From Hahella chejuensis KCTC 2396 (GTDB lineage Bacteria; Pseudomonadota; Gammaproteobacteria; Pseudomonadales; Oleiphilaceae), in NCBI RefSeq assembly GCF_000012985.1, contig NC_007645.1, positions 7,151,268 through 7,215,267 on the forward strand: a stretch of DNA of 64,000 bases, in the 5' to 3' direction. Positions 1 through 8,998 of the stretch are shown here, piece after piece (the first letter of the stretch is position 1; each line of letters begins with the position of its first letter). The notes beneath the pieces were generated by a model that saw nothing but the letters and a program-made list of their open reading frames with translations, searched no databases and had not been told where the DNA came from. Both the position numbers and the translations under genes were made by a program.

Positions 1-720
1 CAGATCGCCATTGAAAGTCTTGTCTAACCAAAGACAAGTGTCTTCCATGGCTTGAGGTGTGCTGAATAGCTCAGACAGGCTTTCAGCCTTTTGAGAGATC
101 GATGGAAGATCAGTCTCTTTCACGATGTTTCGATCTACAAGAAATCGGAAAAACAACGAACGTCCAACGAGAGACAATACTTGCCGGGCAGTGAGATCTG
201 AACATGCAGCCTTGATATCTGTCGCGGCTGCGACAAGTAATTTGAAGAGCAGGTTTTCAATCCAGTGATAATTCGCTTTTAACCCGGGACTCGTTTGCCG
301 TGAGAATTCAACTCCACCTAACAGAGACCGCCACAGAGCAGCAGGCTCCTCACGATCAGTGATTAGCGGCTGAGGGACGCTGGTAAACACCCCAACAGGA
401 TAAACATCAAGGCCACCGTGTTGCACCACCACCAGAAACCGCGCATCCGAGCGACATCCCAACACACGTATCAATTCAAAAAGTGCCTGCCTGCTTCTAC
501 CCTGAGAGCCTCCGAGACGATCTTGTCTAACAACATAGACCTGCGGCTGCCCGCCTGACTCGACAACGACATCCGGCCCCATAGCATCAACCTTAGGGCA
601 TTCCTTCAGTAGATCAAGATAGCGAAGATGACGAGGGGTCGCCTGCTGATCAAGTCGCACAATGCTGGTCTCAGCGACTCCCGCTGATATTAGTTGGCCA
701 ACTAAATCGTCCGTATTCAT
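1..720 (-). CDS. N-terminal part of an Eco57I-like N6-adenine DNA methyltransferase / type IIG enzyme, cut by window edge
   Basis: An open frame of 240 codons begins with ATG at 720 and runs off the left edge without a stop. It follows the upstream regulator with a one-base TGATG overlap, so the two are probably cotranscribed. The visible part resembles the N-terminal region of large Eco57I-type methyltransferase or restriction-modification proteins: a segment rich in small-domain strands (FLVVVQHGGLDVYPVGV), a helical motif LVGRSLFFRFLVDRNIV and the sequence TCLWLDKTFNGDL at the edge. The catalytic NPPY motif would lie outside the window, so activity cannot be judged. The family assignment is by recall of these motifs. 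It could also be a methylase subunit of a multi-gene defence system. Confidence 0.55.
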   Translation of the reverse strand, partial: MNTDDLVGQLISAGVAETSIVRLDQQATPRHLRYLDLLKECPKVDAMGPDVVVESGGQPQVYVVRQDRLGGSQGRSRQALFELIRVLGCRSDARFLVVVQHGGLDVYPVGVFTSVPQPLITDREEPAALWRSLLGGVEFSRQTSPGLKANYHWIENLLFKLLVAAATDIKAACSDLTARQVLSLVGRSLFFRFLVDRNIVKETDLPSISQKAESLSELFSTPQAMEDTCLWLDKTFNGDL

Positions 721-1217
721 CAGCCATCTCCTGATGTGCTACTTGGAGCAACCACATGTGACTCTATCGACCTGACGCTATATAGCCTTTGGCGATCAAA
801 CGCAAAAAATGAGTGCTGTTTGATATACGAGTCGATTCGCTCAAAAATGTCGCCTAGAGGCACTATCAACCCTAGAGCAACCTTGACGTTTTCCAATTCA
901 CTGAAATAGGTCACAGACTGTGGCTGAATCTGAAGGTGGAGGCAAGCCCCTTCATCGAGATTCTTTAAGCGAGACAAGCAATTCTGGATGCCATCAGACA
1001 CTGAGCCGATCACCTTACGGCGTAGTCCGAAGGATTCTTCAAGCTCACAACAAATCACTATTACCAGCAACTCTAATGCAGAGTACTCACGCGCAACTCG
1101 CGCTTTCTCGACACCACCTCTCAATTTTGGAAGCTCACGCAAAAGCCCCCGAAGCCTATGCCTAGTAAATCCTGTTATCTCACAAATATCTGCGACGGTA
1201 ATTGATGACGAAATCAT
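720..1217 (-). CDS. MerR-like HTH regulator upstream of the methyltransferase
   Basis: The 165-residue protein starts with a MerR-like winged helix-turn-helix: residues about 6-30 read TVADICEITGFTRHRLRGLL, the usual 'recognise, then turn' pattern. The rest is a helical region without cysteines arranged for metal binding. It overlaps the downstream methyltransferase gene by one base, which suggests control of its own operon, as with controller proteins of restriction systems. The region upstream holds a near-perfect inverted repeat and two direct repeats that could be its operator. The exact family is not recognised. A role as a specificity or accessory subunit cannot be excluded. Confidence 0.6.
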   Translation of the reverse strand: MISSSITVADICEITGFTRHRLRGLLRELPKLRGGVEKARVAREYSALELLVIVICCELEESFGLRRKVIGSVSDGIQNCLSRLKNLDEGACLHLQIQPQSVTYFSELENVKVALGLIVPLGDIFERIDSYIKQHSFFAFDRQRLYSVRSIESHVVAPSSTSGDG

Positions 1218-1269
1218 ATGTAAATCTTATGTTCAAATCTGAGTCATTTTAAACTTAATTTGAATATAA

Positions 1270-1320
1270 TTCACTCTGTTTTGAGTTAGTTTCACTCTAA
1301 TCTGCGTCATTGTGACTCAG
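1270..1320. promoter_or_regulatory. Candidate operator: two direct repeats and an inverted repeat
   Basis: TTCACTCT occurs at 1270-1277 and again at 1291-1298, exactly 21 bases apart, two helical turns. It is followed by CTGCGTCA (1302-1309), a three-base spacer, and TGACTCAG (1313-1320), an inverted repeat with one mismatch. A further TGACGCA follows at about 1328. The cluster lies between the MerR-like gene (start 1217, leftward) and a possible small gene on the right. Binding by the MerR-like protein is inference. Confidence 0.4.
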
Positions 1321-1339
1321 ACTAATATGACGCACTTTC

Positions 1340-1501
1340 ATGACAGCAGCGATGCCCGTAGTAGCGGCCGATAGCGAAAAGGCACTGCAGGCAAATGTTT
1401 GGTATGGAGCTGTCGTGGCGTATATAAGCGAGGAGCACGGCAAGGCACATCAAACGTGCCTCTGGAGGAGTGTCGTTAGCCTAACGAAAGGCTATTCCTG
1501 A
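1340..1501 (+). CDS. Possible small protein of 53 residues, divergent from the MerR-like gene
   Basis: An ATG at 1340 opens 53 codons ending in TGA at 1499-1501. The predicted product begins MTAAMPVVAADSEKAL and ends VVSLTKGYS. It has no recognised domain, signal peptide or clear membrane segment. No strong Shine-Dalgarno sequence precedes the start. Its position just past the inverted repeat at 1302-1320 is the main reason to list it. It may be a chance frame. The stretch from 1502 to about 1640 shows no other coding signal. Confidence 0.25.
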   Translation: MTAAMPVVAADSEKALQANVWYGAVVAYISEEHGKAHQTCLWRSVVSLTKGYS

Positions 1502-1647
1502 AGTCCTGCCGGTAAAAGCGTTGGATTTAGCCACTTTTGACGGCTAGGCTTCTTCCTGAACGTTGACCAACTGAAACTGAAGAGGCTCAATACAACCATT
1601 CGATTCGAGCCAAAGTGGAGAGTAGAGTCCAATTTAAAATGTTATAG

Positions 1648-1874
1648 AGTCAGCGCATCCTTGGTTATCTCAAAAGGGGCCTTCAAATCCAACTGCTCTT
1701 GTTCCACGCAGCTAACTAAGTCAGTTTCATCTTTGAGGGCATCTAAAGATTTAACCAGTCCCTTAATATATGGTGAGCTTGCGCCAGCAAGGACGGAGAG
1801 TAGTGCTTGTACTGGAGTTTTTTTATAACTGTTACTAGACGCAGATTCTGTTGGAGAGCAATAAAGTTGTTAGC
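1648..1874 (-). pseudogene. Possible C-terminal coding remnant downstream of the winged-helix gene
   Basis: Read leftward, about 75 codons without a standard start end in TAA near 1648. The translation contains a protein-like segment, SVLAGASSPYIKGLVKSL. Immediately after the TAG stop of the gene at 1908, a different frame stays open for some 40 further codons and meets this one at a run of seven A (plus-strand T7 near 1818-1824). One reading is that the neighbouring gene was once longer and has acquired a nonsense mutation and a frameshift. It could also be a leaderless small gene. Weak evidence. Confidence 0.25.
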
Positions 1875-1907
1875 TATCTTATGGAAGCCTGCATTAATAG
1901 AGAACTG

Positions 1908-3362
1908 CTAGGTGACTCCGCGCCATTTACTGCCTTTAGCTATCGAAGAAATAGCTCCACAGTCATTTGGTTTATCAAAAGCAGAGCTACCTTTGACATA
2001 GTCATTGACCAGTTTTCCAAGCTTCGTAACCAACTTTTTGTTCTTTGTTATAAAGCCCAAAGGCATTGTTACCGGTAAGGTTTCTGGTTGAGTGAAATGG
2101 TAAATCACAACAGCCACTTCATCCTCAAGGAGAAGTATCTCAACATTGCCGTCCAAGAAACCTTCCGCAAGTCCTCTTGCATGATCATGAAACTGCCCAA
2201 GTTCATGCTTCCACTGCCTAGCTACTCTGAAATCCTTATCATCGGATACGGGTACATACAGTATGGGGTCATATAGCTTCTTCTCCTTTGTGCTAGACCT
2301 TCGAATGAAATCGCTTAAGCTAGAACTAAAGCGACCGTTCTTCGCCCAGTATGGATCCGAAGGCGCAATCCAAATAAATCGGCTGACGCCCGTATCAACT
2401 TTGCTTTTAATACGTTTATTGATCAGTGGAGCCAGAGCCTTCTGCAGCTTCTCCCAATTGCTTTTTGAGTATATCGGGCCAAGGAAAGTCGTTCTTCCGG
2501 AATCAGCATGTTCCTCCAAAGCCTGCATATCTTCTACATACTTCGGATTGATCAGGTTTGTCCTGGAATCAAATAGCTTCAGGGTCTCTTCATCGCTTAA
2601 CGACACCATGGACTTAAAGATACTCATAGTATTGTTCGACGTTGTTAACCGAGATAGCTCTATGGCTATTAGTTCATGAACACACTCCGAGCTATTTAGC
2701 TCTTCATAGTCTTCACGCTCGACAGCCTTGCCATCGTTATCCATCTGAAACTCTGTAGCCAAACGCAACGGCAACTGTCGCAGTTTATTGACAGAGTTCA
2801 CCGTGTAGACAGTGGGTTGCTCTTTTCCATCTTGAGCCAGCAACTGAGATAGATAGCCCTTATCCAGAATCTGGTTGAATTGGCGCTGAAAGTGCTTCTC
2901 TACCAACCTTTCGCTTTGAGAAGCGTTGTTATCATCAATCTTGAGAGATATACCGGTTTTCCACTTATCTTGGACATCCTGGTTGCTGAAACAGCTAAAA
3001 GTGGCAAGATCAAATGACAAGTTTACTCCACTATCTTGTACTGCAGAAAGCTGTGGGATTTCCCCAATTTGAGAGAAATAACCATTTGATTTTTCAGTCA
3101 AGGTCAGGCGACCTTCGGGTGAGAGAGTCAGTTCACCACGCTGAACCAAGTCTGAAATCGCTTCGTCTGTCTCACGGCGGCTAAGGCCAAAATAGGTCGA
3201 AATTTGTGCTTTGCTCATTGGCGCGACATGCACAAGCCTCAGCACAAACTCTCTGATAAATGGCAACCCTCTCTGAGAGACATATGAAAACTGAATGTTA
3301 AACCTCTGCGCGGGCAGCAGGAAGTCAACCTCGTGATAAGTTACTTTGTTATCAGACATCAT
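1908..3362 (-). CDS. Winged-helix protein, partner of the NERD-kinase-helicase (Mokosh MkoB-like position)
   Basis: This 484-residue protein overlaps the upstream helicase gene through ATGA and is clearly in the same operon. Residues about 40-85 form a winged helix-turn-helix (FVLRLVHVAPMSKAQISTYF, then a recognition helix around LSRRETDEAISDLVQ). The C-terminal third (about 330-440) has an alternating strand pattern with VEILLLEDEVAVVIYHF that recalls phospholipase D-like folds. I find no HxKxxxxD catalytic motif. In type I Mokosh systems the kinase-helicase MkoA is paired with a PLD-family protein MkoB, so position favours that identity, but the missing motif argues for a divergent or different partner. 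Confidence 0.5.
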   Translation of the reverse strand: MMSDNKVTYHEVDFLLPAQRFNIQFSYVSQRGLPFIREFVLRLVHVAPMSKAQISTYFGLSRRETDEAISDLVQRGELTLSPEGRLTLTEKSNGYFSQIGEIPQLSAVQDSGVNLSFDLATFSCFSNQDVQDKWKTGISLKIDDNNASQSERLVEKHFQRQFNQILDKGYLSQLLAQDGKEQPTVYTVNSVNKLRQLPLRLATEFQMDNDGKAVEREDYEELNSSECVHELIAIELSRLTTSNNTMSIFKSMVSLSDEETLKLFDSRTNLINPKYVEDMQALEEHADSGRTTFLGPIYSKSNWEKLQKALAPLINKRIKSKVDTGVSRFIWIAPSDPYWAKNGRFSSSLSDFIRRSSTKEKKLYDPILYVPVSDDKDFRVARQWKHELGQFHDHARGLAEGFLDGNVEILLLEDEVAVVIYHFTQPETLPVTMPLGFITKNKKLVTKLGKLVNDYVKGSSAFDKPNDCGAISSIAKGSKWRGVT

Positions 3363-6300
3363 TTCTGTTTCCCATCCTGCTTAGCTGAGATAAATGTGTA
3401 CCCAGCTTCCTGACCACGCTCAGTCATATAGCGAACAACGGAGCCTAATGGCAGCTCTTTGTTGTTCCCCTTCCAAATATCCGCATTACCAACAATCAAC
3501 AAACGATCCATTGCACGAGACATCGCAACGTTGATCCGATTTGGCGCTCGCAGGAATCCGGGGCTATGCTGCTTATCAGAACGCGTCAAGGACAAAATGA
3601 TGATCCTATTTTCTTTACCTTGATAGCTGTCTACAGTGTCAATTTTGACAATATCCTTGAAGCCATCACTCCAGATTTCCTGATTGAATTTCTGGCGAAG
3701 CAACCGCTTTTGCTCGGCATACATGCAAATCACACCTATTGCAGCTTCATCTTCGCTAGTGAGCTTCGATAGCTCCGCTACAAATTCAGCATCTTCAGAC
3801 ACCTGTTTGAGCACAGATATAATCTGATCGGCTTCGCTGCGGTTGTAGATACTTCTCCCACGATCTTCCGAGTGATGCGCCCGCTGGCCCAAGCTAGAGG
3901 TATCTAGCCAGGTCACCATGCTGCGCAAAGCTCGCGGGGCATGCTGATAGACGTCCGGAATTGCTCGCTCGCCATTTCGAAGCTTACCTTCATAGAAGGT
4001 CTTCGATACCAGATCACCAATAGGCGGGGCCATACGATACTGCGTCAGCAATGCAGCGCTAGCTTGATCACCATAGGTAGAGTTGAATGCGCGAGCAAAG
4101 TCACTTCGCAACACTTCATCGATCTCAGTGCGCGAACTGTGGATACCCAACTTCCTTGCCAAAGCAGCCTTATGCGCATCGGAGTACAACGGAGGAAGCT
4201 GCAGGTGGTCTCCCACTAGCAAGACACGACTAGCAGACTGCATCGCAATGGCTAGTTCACTCGCAATTGAGCGTGCAGCCTCGTCGATGATCACCCAGTC
4301 GTAGATGTTCTCCTGAATGCCAATGTGGCCCTGCCCAATACCGACACATGTTCCAGCCACCAACTGTCTGGAGCGCGCATAAAACTCGTCAACGTTGACC
4401 CGCTCTCCAGACAAAGCTTCCTGCATATCCCGCGATATTTTTGCTAGCGCTTTGACTCGACGTGCCTCATCAGGTCTGACGCCATACTCCCTACATAGCT
4501 TGGAAATCAGAATATCTTTTGCTTCTGAGACCCTCGCTCCTGCATCCAGGCTAATGCCGTACTCTGTGCTTAGCTTGGAACGGATTGAAAGATCCAGTTT
4601 TACTGATATCTCTTTCAGCTCCTTTATGTCTTTCTCATCGCTTAAGTCATTGACTTGATATAGCAATGTCTCAAGGTGATCAATTTGCTTGAACAGCTTA
4701 AGCTCGGCCAGCACAACACTGGAAATGAACTCAGGCTCCAAGCCAATGGCCTCACTCAACGCTTCAACGCGATACTTACTCTCAGCGTTGAAAAGTTCAC
4801 GCTTCTCCGTTGTGATTGCGTTCGAATAGACATCTTTTAGCCCTGGAGAAACAGCCCCTTCGCGGTTACTAAACCTTACGACTTCCAGATCCGTATTTAG
4901 TCGAGCACAGTGCTTCCTGATCCGCTCAGCAGCTGTATTTACAGCCTCATGTGACTGGCTAACCAACAAGATGCGTTTGGTGTTCTGCATCTCAACCAAA
5001 TAATGCACAAAGGCCGCAATAAACTCAGTTTTACCCGTCCCCGGAGGGCCCTGTAGCAAGGAAAGCGGTCCATTGTTGACCAACTTGGCGAACGCCTCTC
5101 GCTGCTGTTCATTTAGGCTGATCTTGTTTCCGTGGTGGTCTTCACGATCATACCTGGCGAAGTCAGCATCACTTAACGAAATGCCATAGTTGAGGGCAGC
5201 TTTTTCGCAAGATGGGTCAAAGAGATCCATCAGTTCTGGCATCACACCTTCTCGATCGAGTAGTCGCTCCAAAGCTCGTTTACGTTTGCGATACGAAGCA
5301 CGATCCTGTTTGGTGCGGAAGAAGACAATATCAGTGTCGGTCAACTTGTATGCTGCCGCACGAGATTTGACCAGCCGGATCTCCTTAAGCGCTGACTTCT
5401 TAAGTGACACCTCGCCAATAAACCTCTCTACCCCTTCCTTATCAACCAATAATGCTTCGACTTCATCACTACTGCTGAATCCACCTAGAGGATCTACATC
5501 AGCAGAGTAAGGTATCAGAAGCTCTCCATGAGCGTCTGCTACAGGAATAGTTTCACCACTGACTTCAATATTGGGATACGACTCGGTCTCAGTATCTAGG
5601 ATTGCCCGCCACAGTTTCGCAGTCGGTATTTCCAACGTCTTTGCTGAAGCTGGCTCCACAGCCTGCTTATCTAGCCTTGAGAAGGCTTCCTTCAACTGAA
5701 GAGTTAGTGTGTCTTCTTCTGGCTTTTCTTCAGGTGCTGTTGCCAGCTCAATCGCACGTGCAAAAGACTCATCTTCATTGAGCAGCTTAGTCAAAGCAGA
5801 CATTTCTTGCGTGCGACCAGGAATAACCCGTATGCCAATGCCAATTTCAAAATGGCTATCGTCAATATCCTGCTTGCGAATAGATGACCGTGGCCATGGC
5901 TTAAAGCCAACAAGCAGAGCTTGCTGCTGTTTGCAGAACATTGCAGAAAAGCTGCCGCCAATCCCAATGAAGGTTACTTTGACTTCAGTTGGCTCCTTAT
6001 GGTTCGGCTCAATTTTGACATACAGATGCCCGTTATCGGGCAGGATAGTGATAGCTTCATCGGCATTGCCTGCCGTAATCTCAATCAGGCTTTGCTCTGA
6101 TGATGCATTACCGCTATCTATCGCCTTTTTGAAGCGGCCTAAATCCTTAAACCCAAAATGAGGATCTTCTAACTCAGCTCGAATCGCATCTGCCAAGGCT
6201 GGGTAAGTTTCAGACTCATGCCCCCAAGACAAACCTAGCAACTCGCAGGACATCTTCATCACTGCAAAGTTGTCACGCTCAAAAGAGGTACAACCATCGA

Positions 6301-8323
6301 TATATTCAGGACTGTAGCTGTGGTTCTTGAGCTCCTCCCCTGCCGGTGAAAAGTCTGGGATATCGATTAAGTAAAGAGAGCGACTTTCAGTCTCCAGCAT
6401 TACATTGCCAGGATGGATATCGCCGTGAGCAACGCCAAGGCCGTGTAAGTGCTCTACAGCTGCAACAAACTTACCAATTAGCTCTATTTTCTCATCGTCT
6501 GCAATCAGCGCCTTGTCCCAAGTAGCTCCTTGCACTTGATCTGTAACCATGTACAGACTCGATGACTTAGAAGCAATACCAAACTCACGGATTTCCGGTA
6601 GGTAAGTCGGTTTAACTGAAGAAAGCTTATCTAGCAGTTTCAGAAACTTAAGAATCTGGAAGTTTGCCGCTGAGTCATCTCCTTGTCCGCCAGCATTCAA
6701 CCAGGCTTTTACGAGTCTTCCGCCTGAGACATAGACCTCTTTTTCAGCGGTCTCTACCAGAAAGTCATCATCTTCCCGATACTGACGTGAGTGGTTGATA
6801 GCATGCCGGTAAGGATCAAGCTCAGCATCGTCAAATGTTGGAATAGCCTCGCCTGCAGGTTCGGCTTGCTTCAACGCATCAAAGAACTCTGTAGCAGTGG
6901 CGAACTTTGCAGCAACAGCATCCAACAATGCTTCTGAAAACCATTGACCACTGTTTAACATGTCATCCTGAACTGTTTCCAGGCTCTTAGGAGACATACG
7001 CTTCCCGCTAAGCAAGTGCCAGGCAACAAGACCCAAGGCATGAACATCCTGCTGAAAAGGCGTCAATTCGCCCCCATCTAGCATGTCTTGTGCTTCAACA
7101 GCACCCACTGACAGACTCTTGCGATAATCTCCAACGGTACCAATAGGTTGATGATAAGCCGAGATAAAGTTTGAAAGCGCGACCTCTTTTGATGGTGAGA
7201 TCCAAAGACTATGATCAGCGATATCCCTGTGAGCAATTTTCATCTCGTGTAGGTCGCCAAACTTAGCAATTAGCAGCTTAGTGACATTCAAGCGGTCTAG
7301 TTCTGAGAAAGCCTTGCCATACTTTCCGATAAACTCGTTAAACCGAACATGGCCAGGAGGAAGTTCGTATACCTCGCTGTACTCTGCTGTCACCTCGTCT
7401 TTTTGGAAACTCGTCAGTGACCGCAAGCAGTGGTTATATAAATCCCGGTTTTGGTGATTAATATGCTGTAACACTTCACGCTCACGGGAAACAATCTCTG
7501 CTCTTCCTTCAGGAGTGTATGCCTTGTTACCTTCGACATTCTTGAACTTCCATACCCGAAGCAAAGCCTCTGTGTTGGTCGAGATCTCTGACTTGGCAAT
7601 ATACTCTTTGTATACTTTCTTCGGGTGTTCGAAAATCTTATCTTTGGCTTCGTAACCATCTACCCGTAGAGCTTTAGGTCCAGTCTGAGGCCCTATGAAC
7701 AAGTTATCAAAAATGGGAAAATCTTGGTTCAGAACCTGTGCGTTGGGGTGTGGCCTGAAGTGCTTGTTAAAGGTATTGCGATCAGCAAACTTAAGGAAAT
7801 CGGTTAACGAGATCGTATGGTGAAGCTGATCTTCAGGCAACTGACTGAAGTCTGCATTTCCAGTCATGACAACGAAGAAGTGAACAAAAGGGGGATAGCC
7901 TTTGTTCGTGAAACGTTGAGCCAGCCGCTTTAGCTTGTTGTCTAGTGTGAATTTTTTGCCGCGAGTTACACTGACTGGAGAGCGCCCCATGTTCTGGTCG
8001 CCCTTATACCAGGTGTCGCCACGTGCGGTAACAGGCTGATGGTTCCAGTCTTTCAATTCAACGATGATAACGTTGCAGTGCGTTACAATGACTAAATCGA
8101 ATTCGCCTTCTTTTTTTGCCTCAACGAAACGAAAACCTGCATAGCCTTTCCAAGGGAGCATAACTTTGTTGTTGCCATAACTGCTTTGCAGCTGATCGCG
8201 CAGAGATCCTCCACGAACGGGAGCCTTAGGTGCATTAACTGAATCTGAAAAGGCAGCCTTTATTTTCTCGATGGCTGCAACTTCCTGTTCTTGTAAGCCT
8301 CCATCCCAAATTTCTACTTCCAT
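3359..8323 (-). CDS. NERD - tandem protein kinase - SF1 (COG1112) helicase, Mokosh type I MkoA-like
   Basis: A 1654-residue multidomain protein. Residues about 40-180 carry a NERD nuclease-related domain (FDLVIVTHCNVIIVELKDWN). About 260-510 is a first kinase-like domain whose catalytic loop reads HRDIADHSLW, lacking the usual Asn and a clear DFG, so it is probably degenerate. About 530-760 is a second kinase domain with an intact-looking loop HGDIHPGNVML near residue 633 and LIDIPDF behind it. From about 1075 onward is a UPF1/DNA2-like helicase with GPPGTGKT near 1091, DEAARS, GDHLQLPP, QYRMAPP and a final VAMSRA motif. Kinase plus COG1112 helicase in one protein with a small partner gene is the layout of the antiphage system Mokosh type I. 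That identity is inference. The domain calls are solid. Confidence 0.7.
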   Translation of the reverse strand: MEVEIWDGGLQEQEVAAIEKIKAAFSDSVNAPKAPVRGGSLRDQLQSSYGNNKVMLPWKGYAGFRFVEAKKEGEFDLVIVTHCNVIIVELKDWNHQPVTARGDTWYKGDQNMGRSPVSVTRGKKFTLDNKLKRLAQRFTNKGYPPFVHFFVVMTGNADFSQLPEDQLHHTISLTDFLKFADRNTFNKHFRPHPNAQVLNQDFPIFDNLFIGPQTGPKALRVDGYEAKDKIFEHPKKVYKEYIAKSEISTNTEALLRVWKFKNVEGNKAYTPEGRAEIVSREREVLQHINHQNRDLYNHCLRSLTSFQKDEVTAEYSEVYELPPGHVRFNEFIGKYGKAFSELDRLNVTKLLIAKFGDLHEMKIAHRDIADHSLWISPSKEVALSNFISAYHQPIGTVGDYRKSLSVGAVEAQDMLDGGELTPFQQDVHALGLVAWHLLSGKRMSPKSLETVQDDMLNSGQWFSEALLDAVAAKFATATEFFDALKQAEPAGEAIPTFDDAELDPYRHAINHSRQYREDDDFLVETAEKEVYVSGGRLVKAWLNAGGQGDDSAANFQILKFLKLLDKLSSVKPTYLPEIREFGIASKSSSLYMVTDQVQGATWDKALIADDEKIELIGKFVAAVEHLHGLGVAHGDIHPGNVMLETESRSLYLIDIPDFSPAGEELKNHSYSPEYIDGCTSFERDNFAVMKMSCELLGLSWGHESETYPALADAIRAELEDPHFGFKDLGRFKKAIDSGNASSEQSLIEITAGNADEAITILPDNGHLYVKIEPNHKEPTEVKVTFIGIGGSFSAMFCKQQQALLVGFKPWPRSSIRKQDIDDSHFEIGIGIRVIPGRTQEMSALTKLLNEDESFARAIELATAPEEKPEEDTLTLQLKEAFSRLDKQAVEPASAKTLEIPTAKLWRAILDTETESYPNIEVSGETIPVADAHGELLIPYSADVDPLGGFSSSDEVEALLVDKEGVERFIGEVSLKKSALKEIRLVKSRAAAYKLTDTDIVFFRTKQDRASYRKRKRALERLLDREGVMPELMDLFDPSCEKAALNYGISLSDADFARYDREDHHGNKISLNEQQREAFAKLVNNGPLSLLQGPPGTGKTEFIAAFVHYLVEMQNTKRILLVSQSHEAVNTAAERIRKHCARLNTDLEVVRFSNREGAVSPGLKDVYSNAITTEKRELFNAESKYRVEALSEAIGLEPEFISSVVLAELKLFKQIDHLETLLYQVNDLSDEKDIKELKEISVKLDLSIRSKLSTEYGISLDAGARVSEAKDILISKLCREYGVRPDEARRVKALAKISRDMQEALSGERVNVDEFYARSRQLVAGTCVGIGQGHIGIQENIYDWVIIDEAARSIASELAIAMQSASRVLLVGDHLQLPPLYSDAHKAALARKLGIHSSRTEIDEVLRSDFARAFNSTYGDQASAALLTQYRMAPPIGDLVSKTFYEGKLRNGERAIPDVYQHAPRALRSMVTWLDTSSLGQRAHHSEDRGRSIYNRSEADQIISVLKQVSEDAEFVAELSKLTSEDEAAIGVICMYAEQKRLLRQKFNQEIWSDGFKDIVKIDTVDSYQGKENRIIILSLTRSDKQHSPGFLRAPNRINVAMSRAMDRLLIVGNADIWKGNNKELPLGSVVRYMTERGQEAGYTFISAKQDGKQK

Positions 8324-8594
8324 GCTTTCTTCCTAAATAAGAATTCAATATGTCTGAGGATCAACTCTTTTATAAAGTCCTCTTCAACTCTGGAACCAAC
8401 TCTTCATATCTATACTTGACACTTGCATTTACCGGTAACGCCCTTTTTATTAAGCTTACGTTCCGTTTATCATTCGTAATTCATTCTCACATTACTTTTA
8501 TTATAGTGACCCCAGAATCTCCAACCGCATTTCAAGCGGAATTTTGATCGATGCGTCGCCCCTTTCCCCCTGCTAAGCTGGCGCTCAATAGGAC

Positions 8595-8893
8595 TTAAAG
8601 TTCAAATAACGTAGCATTTGGCGCAAGTTTCTGGATGTCAGATAGGTTCCACCCGCCATCTACCGGAATAGCAACATGATCTCCCACCAATACAGCATAT
8701 GCGGTGTTCAAAGAAAAAGTTGGGGCATCAATATGTGCTCGACCAGCTTGCTCCATATTAAAAACTTCTTCAGCCAAAACCTGCGGGTTCGCATTGTTCT
8801 CAATGGGATAGGGTAAATCAGATTTCTGTGTGTTCTAACTGCCGACCAAGCTAAGATAAATAGGAGGGCATAGCATACCCTGCGCAAACGCAC
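8595..8893 (-). pseudogene. Frameshifted remnant of a small exported protein
   Basis: An ATG at 8893 opens a frame beginning MRLRRVCYALLFILAWSA, a good signal peptide with basic residues and a hydrophobic core. This frame ends early in unrelated sequence. A second frame, shifted by one, runs from about 8840 to the TAA at 8595 and looks protein-like (FSLNTAYAVLVGDHVAIPVDGGW). A single frameshift near 8835 would join signal peptide and mature domain into a protein of roughly 100 residues. The family is not recognised. The alternative is an unrelated short gene starting at TTG 8777. Confidence 0.35.
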
Positions 8894-8998
8894 TGAAAAC
8901 TACACGATCATTTGAAAATGGGTATCAATTGTGGTGACTGAGGCATGCAAGGTCGTCGAATACCGATACTCACGCCTCATCCGTGATCCGCTTGCGAA

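Noticed and set aside
8350..8547. Plus-strand frame of 65 codons at 8350-8547 upstream of the kinase-helicase gene
   Set aside because: Composition is that of A/T-rich promoter DNA, with no ribosome site and no recognisable protein features.
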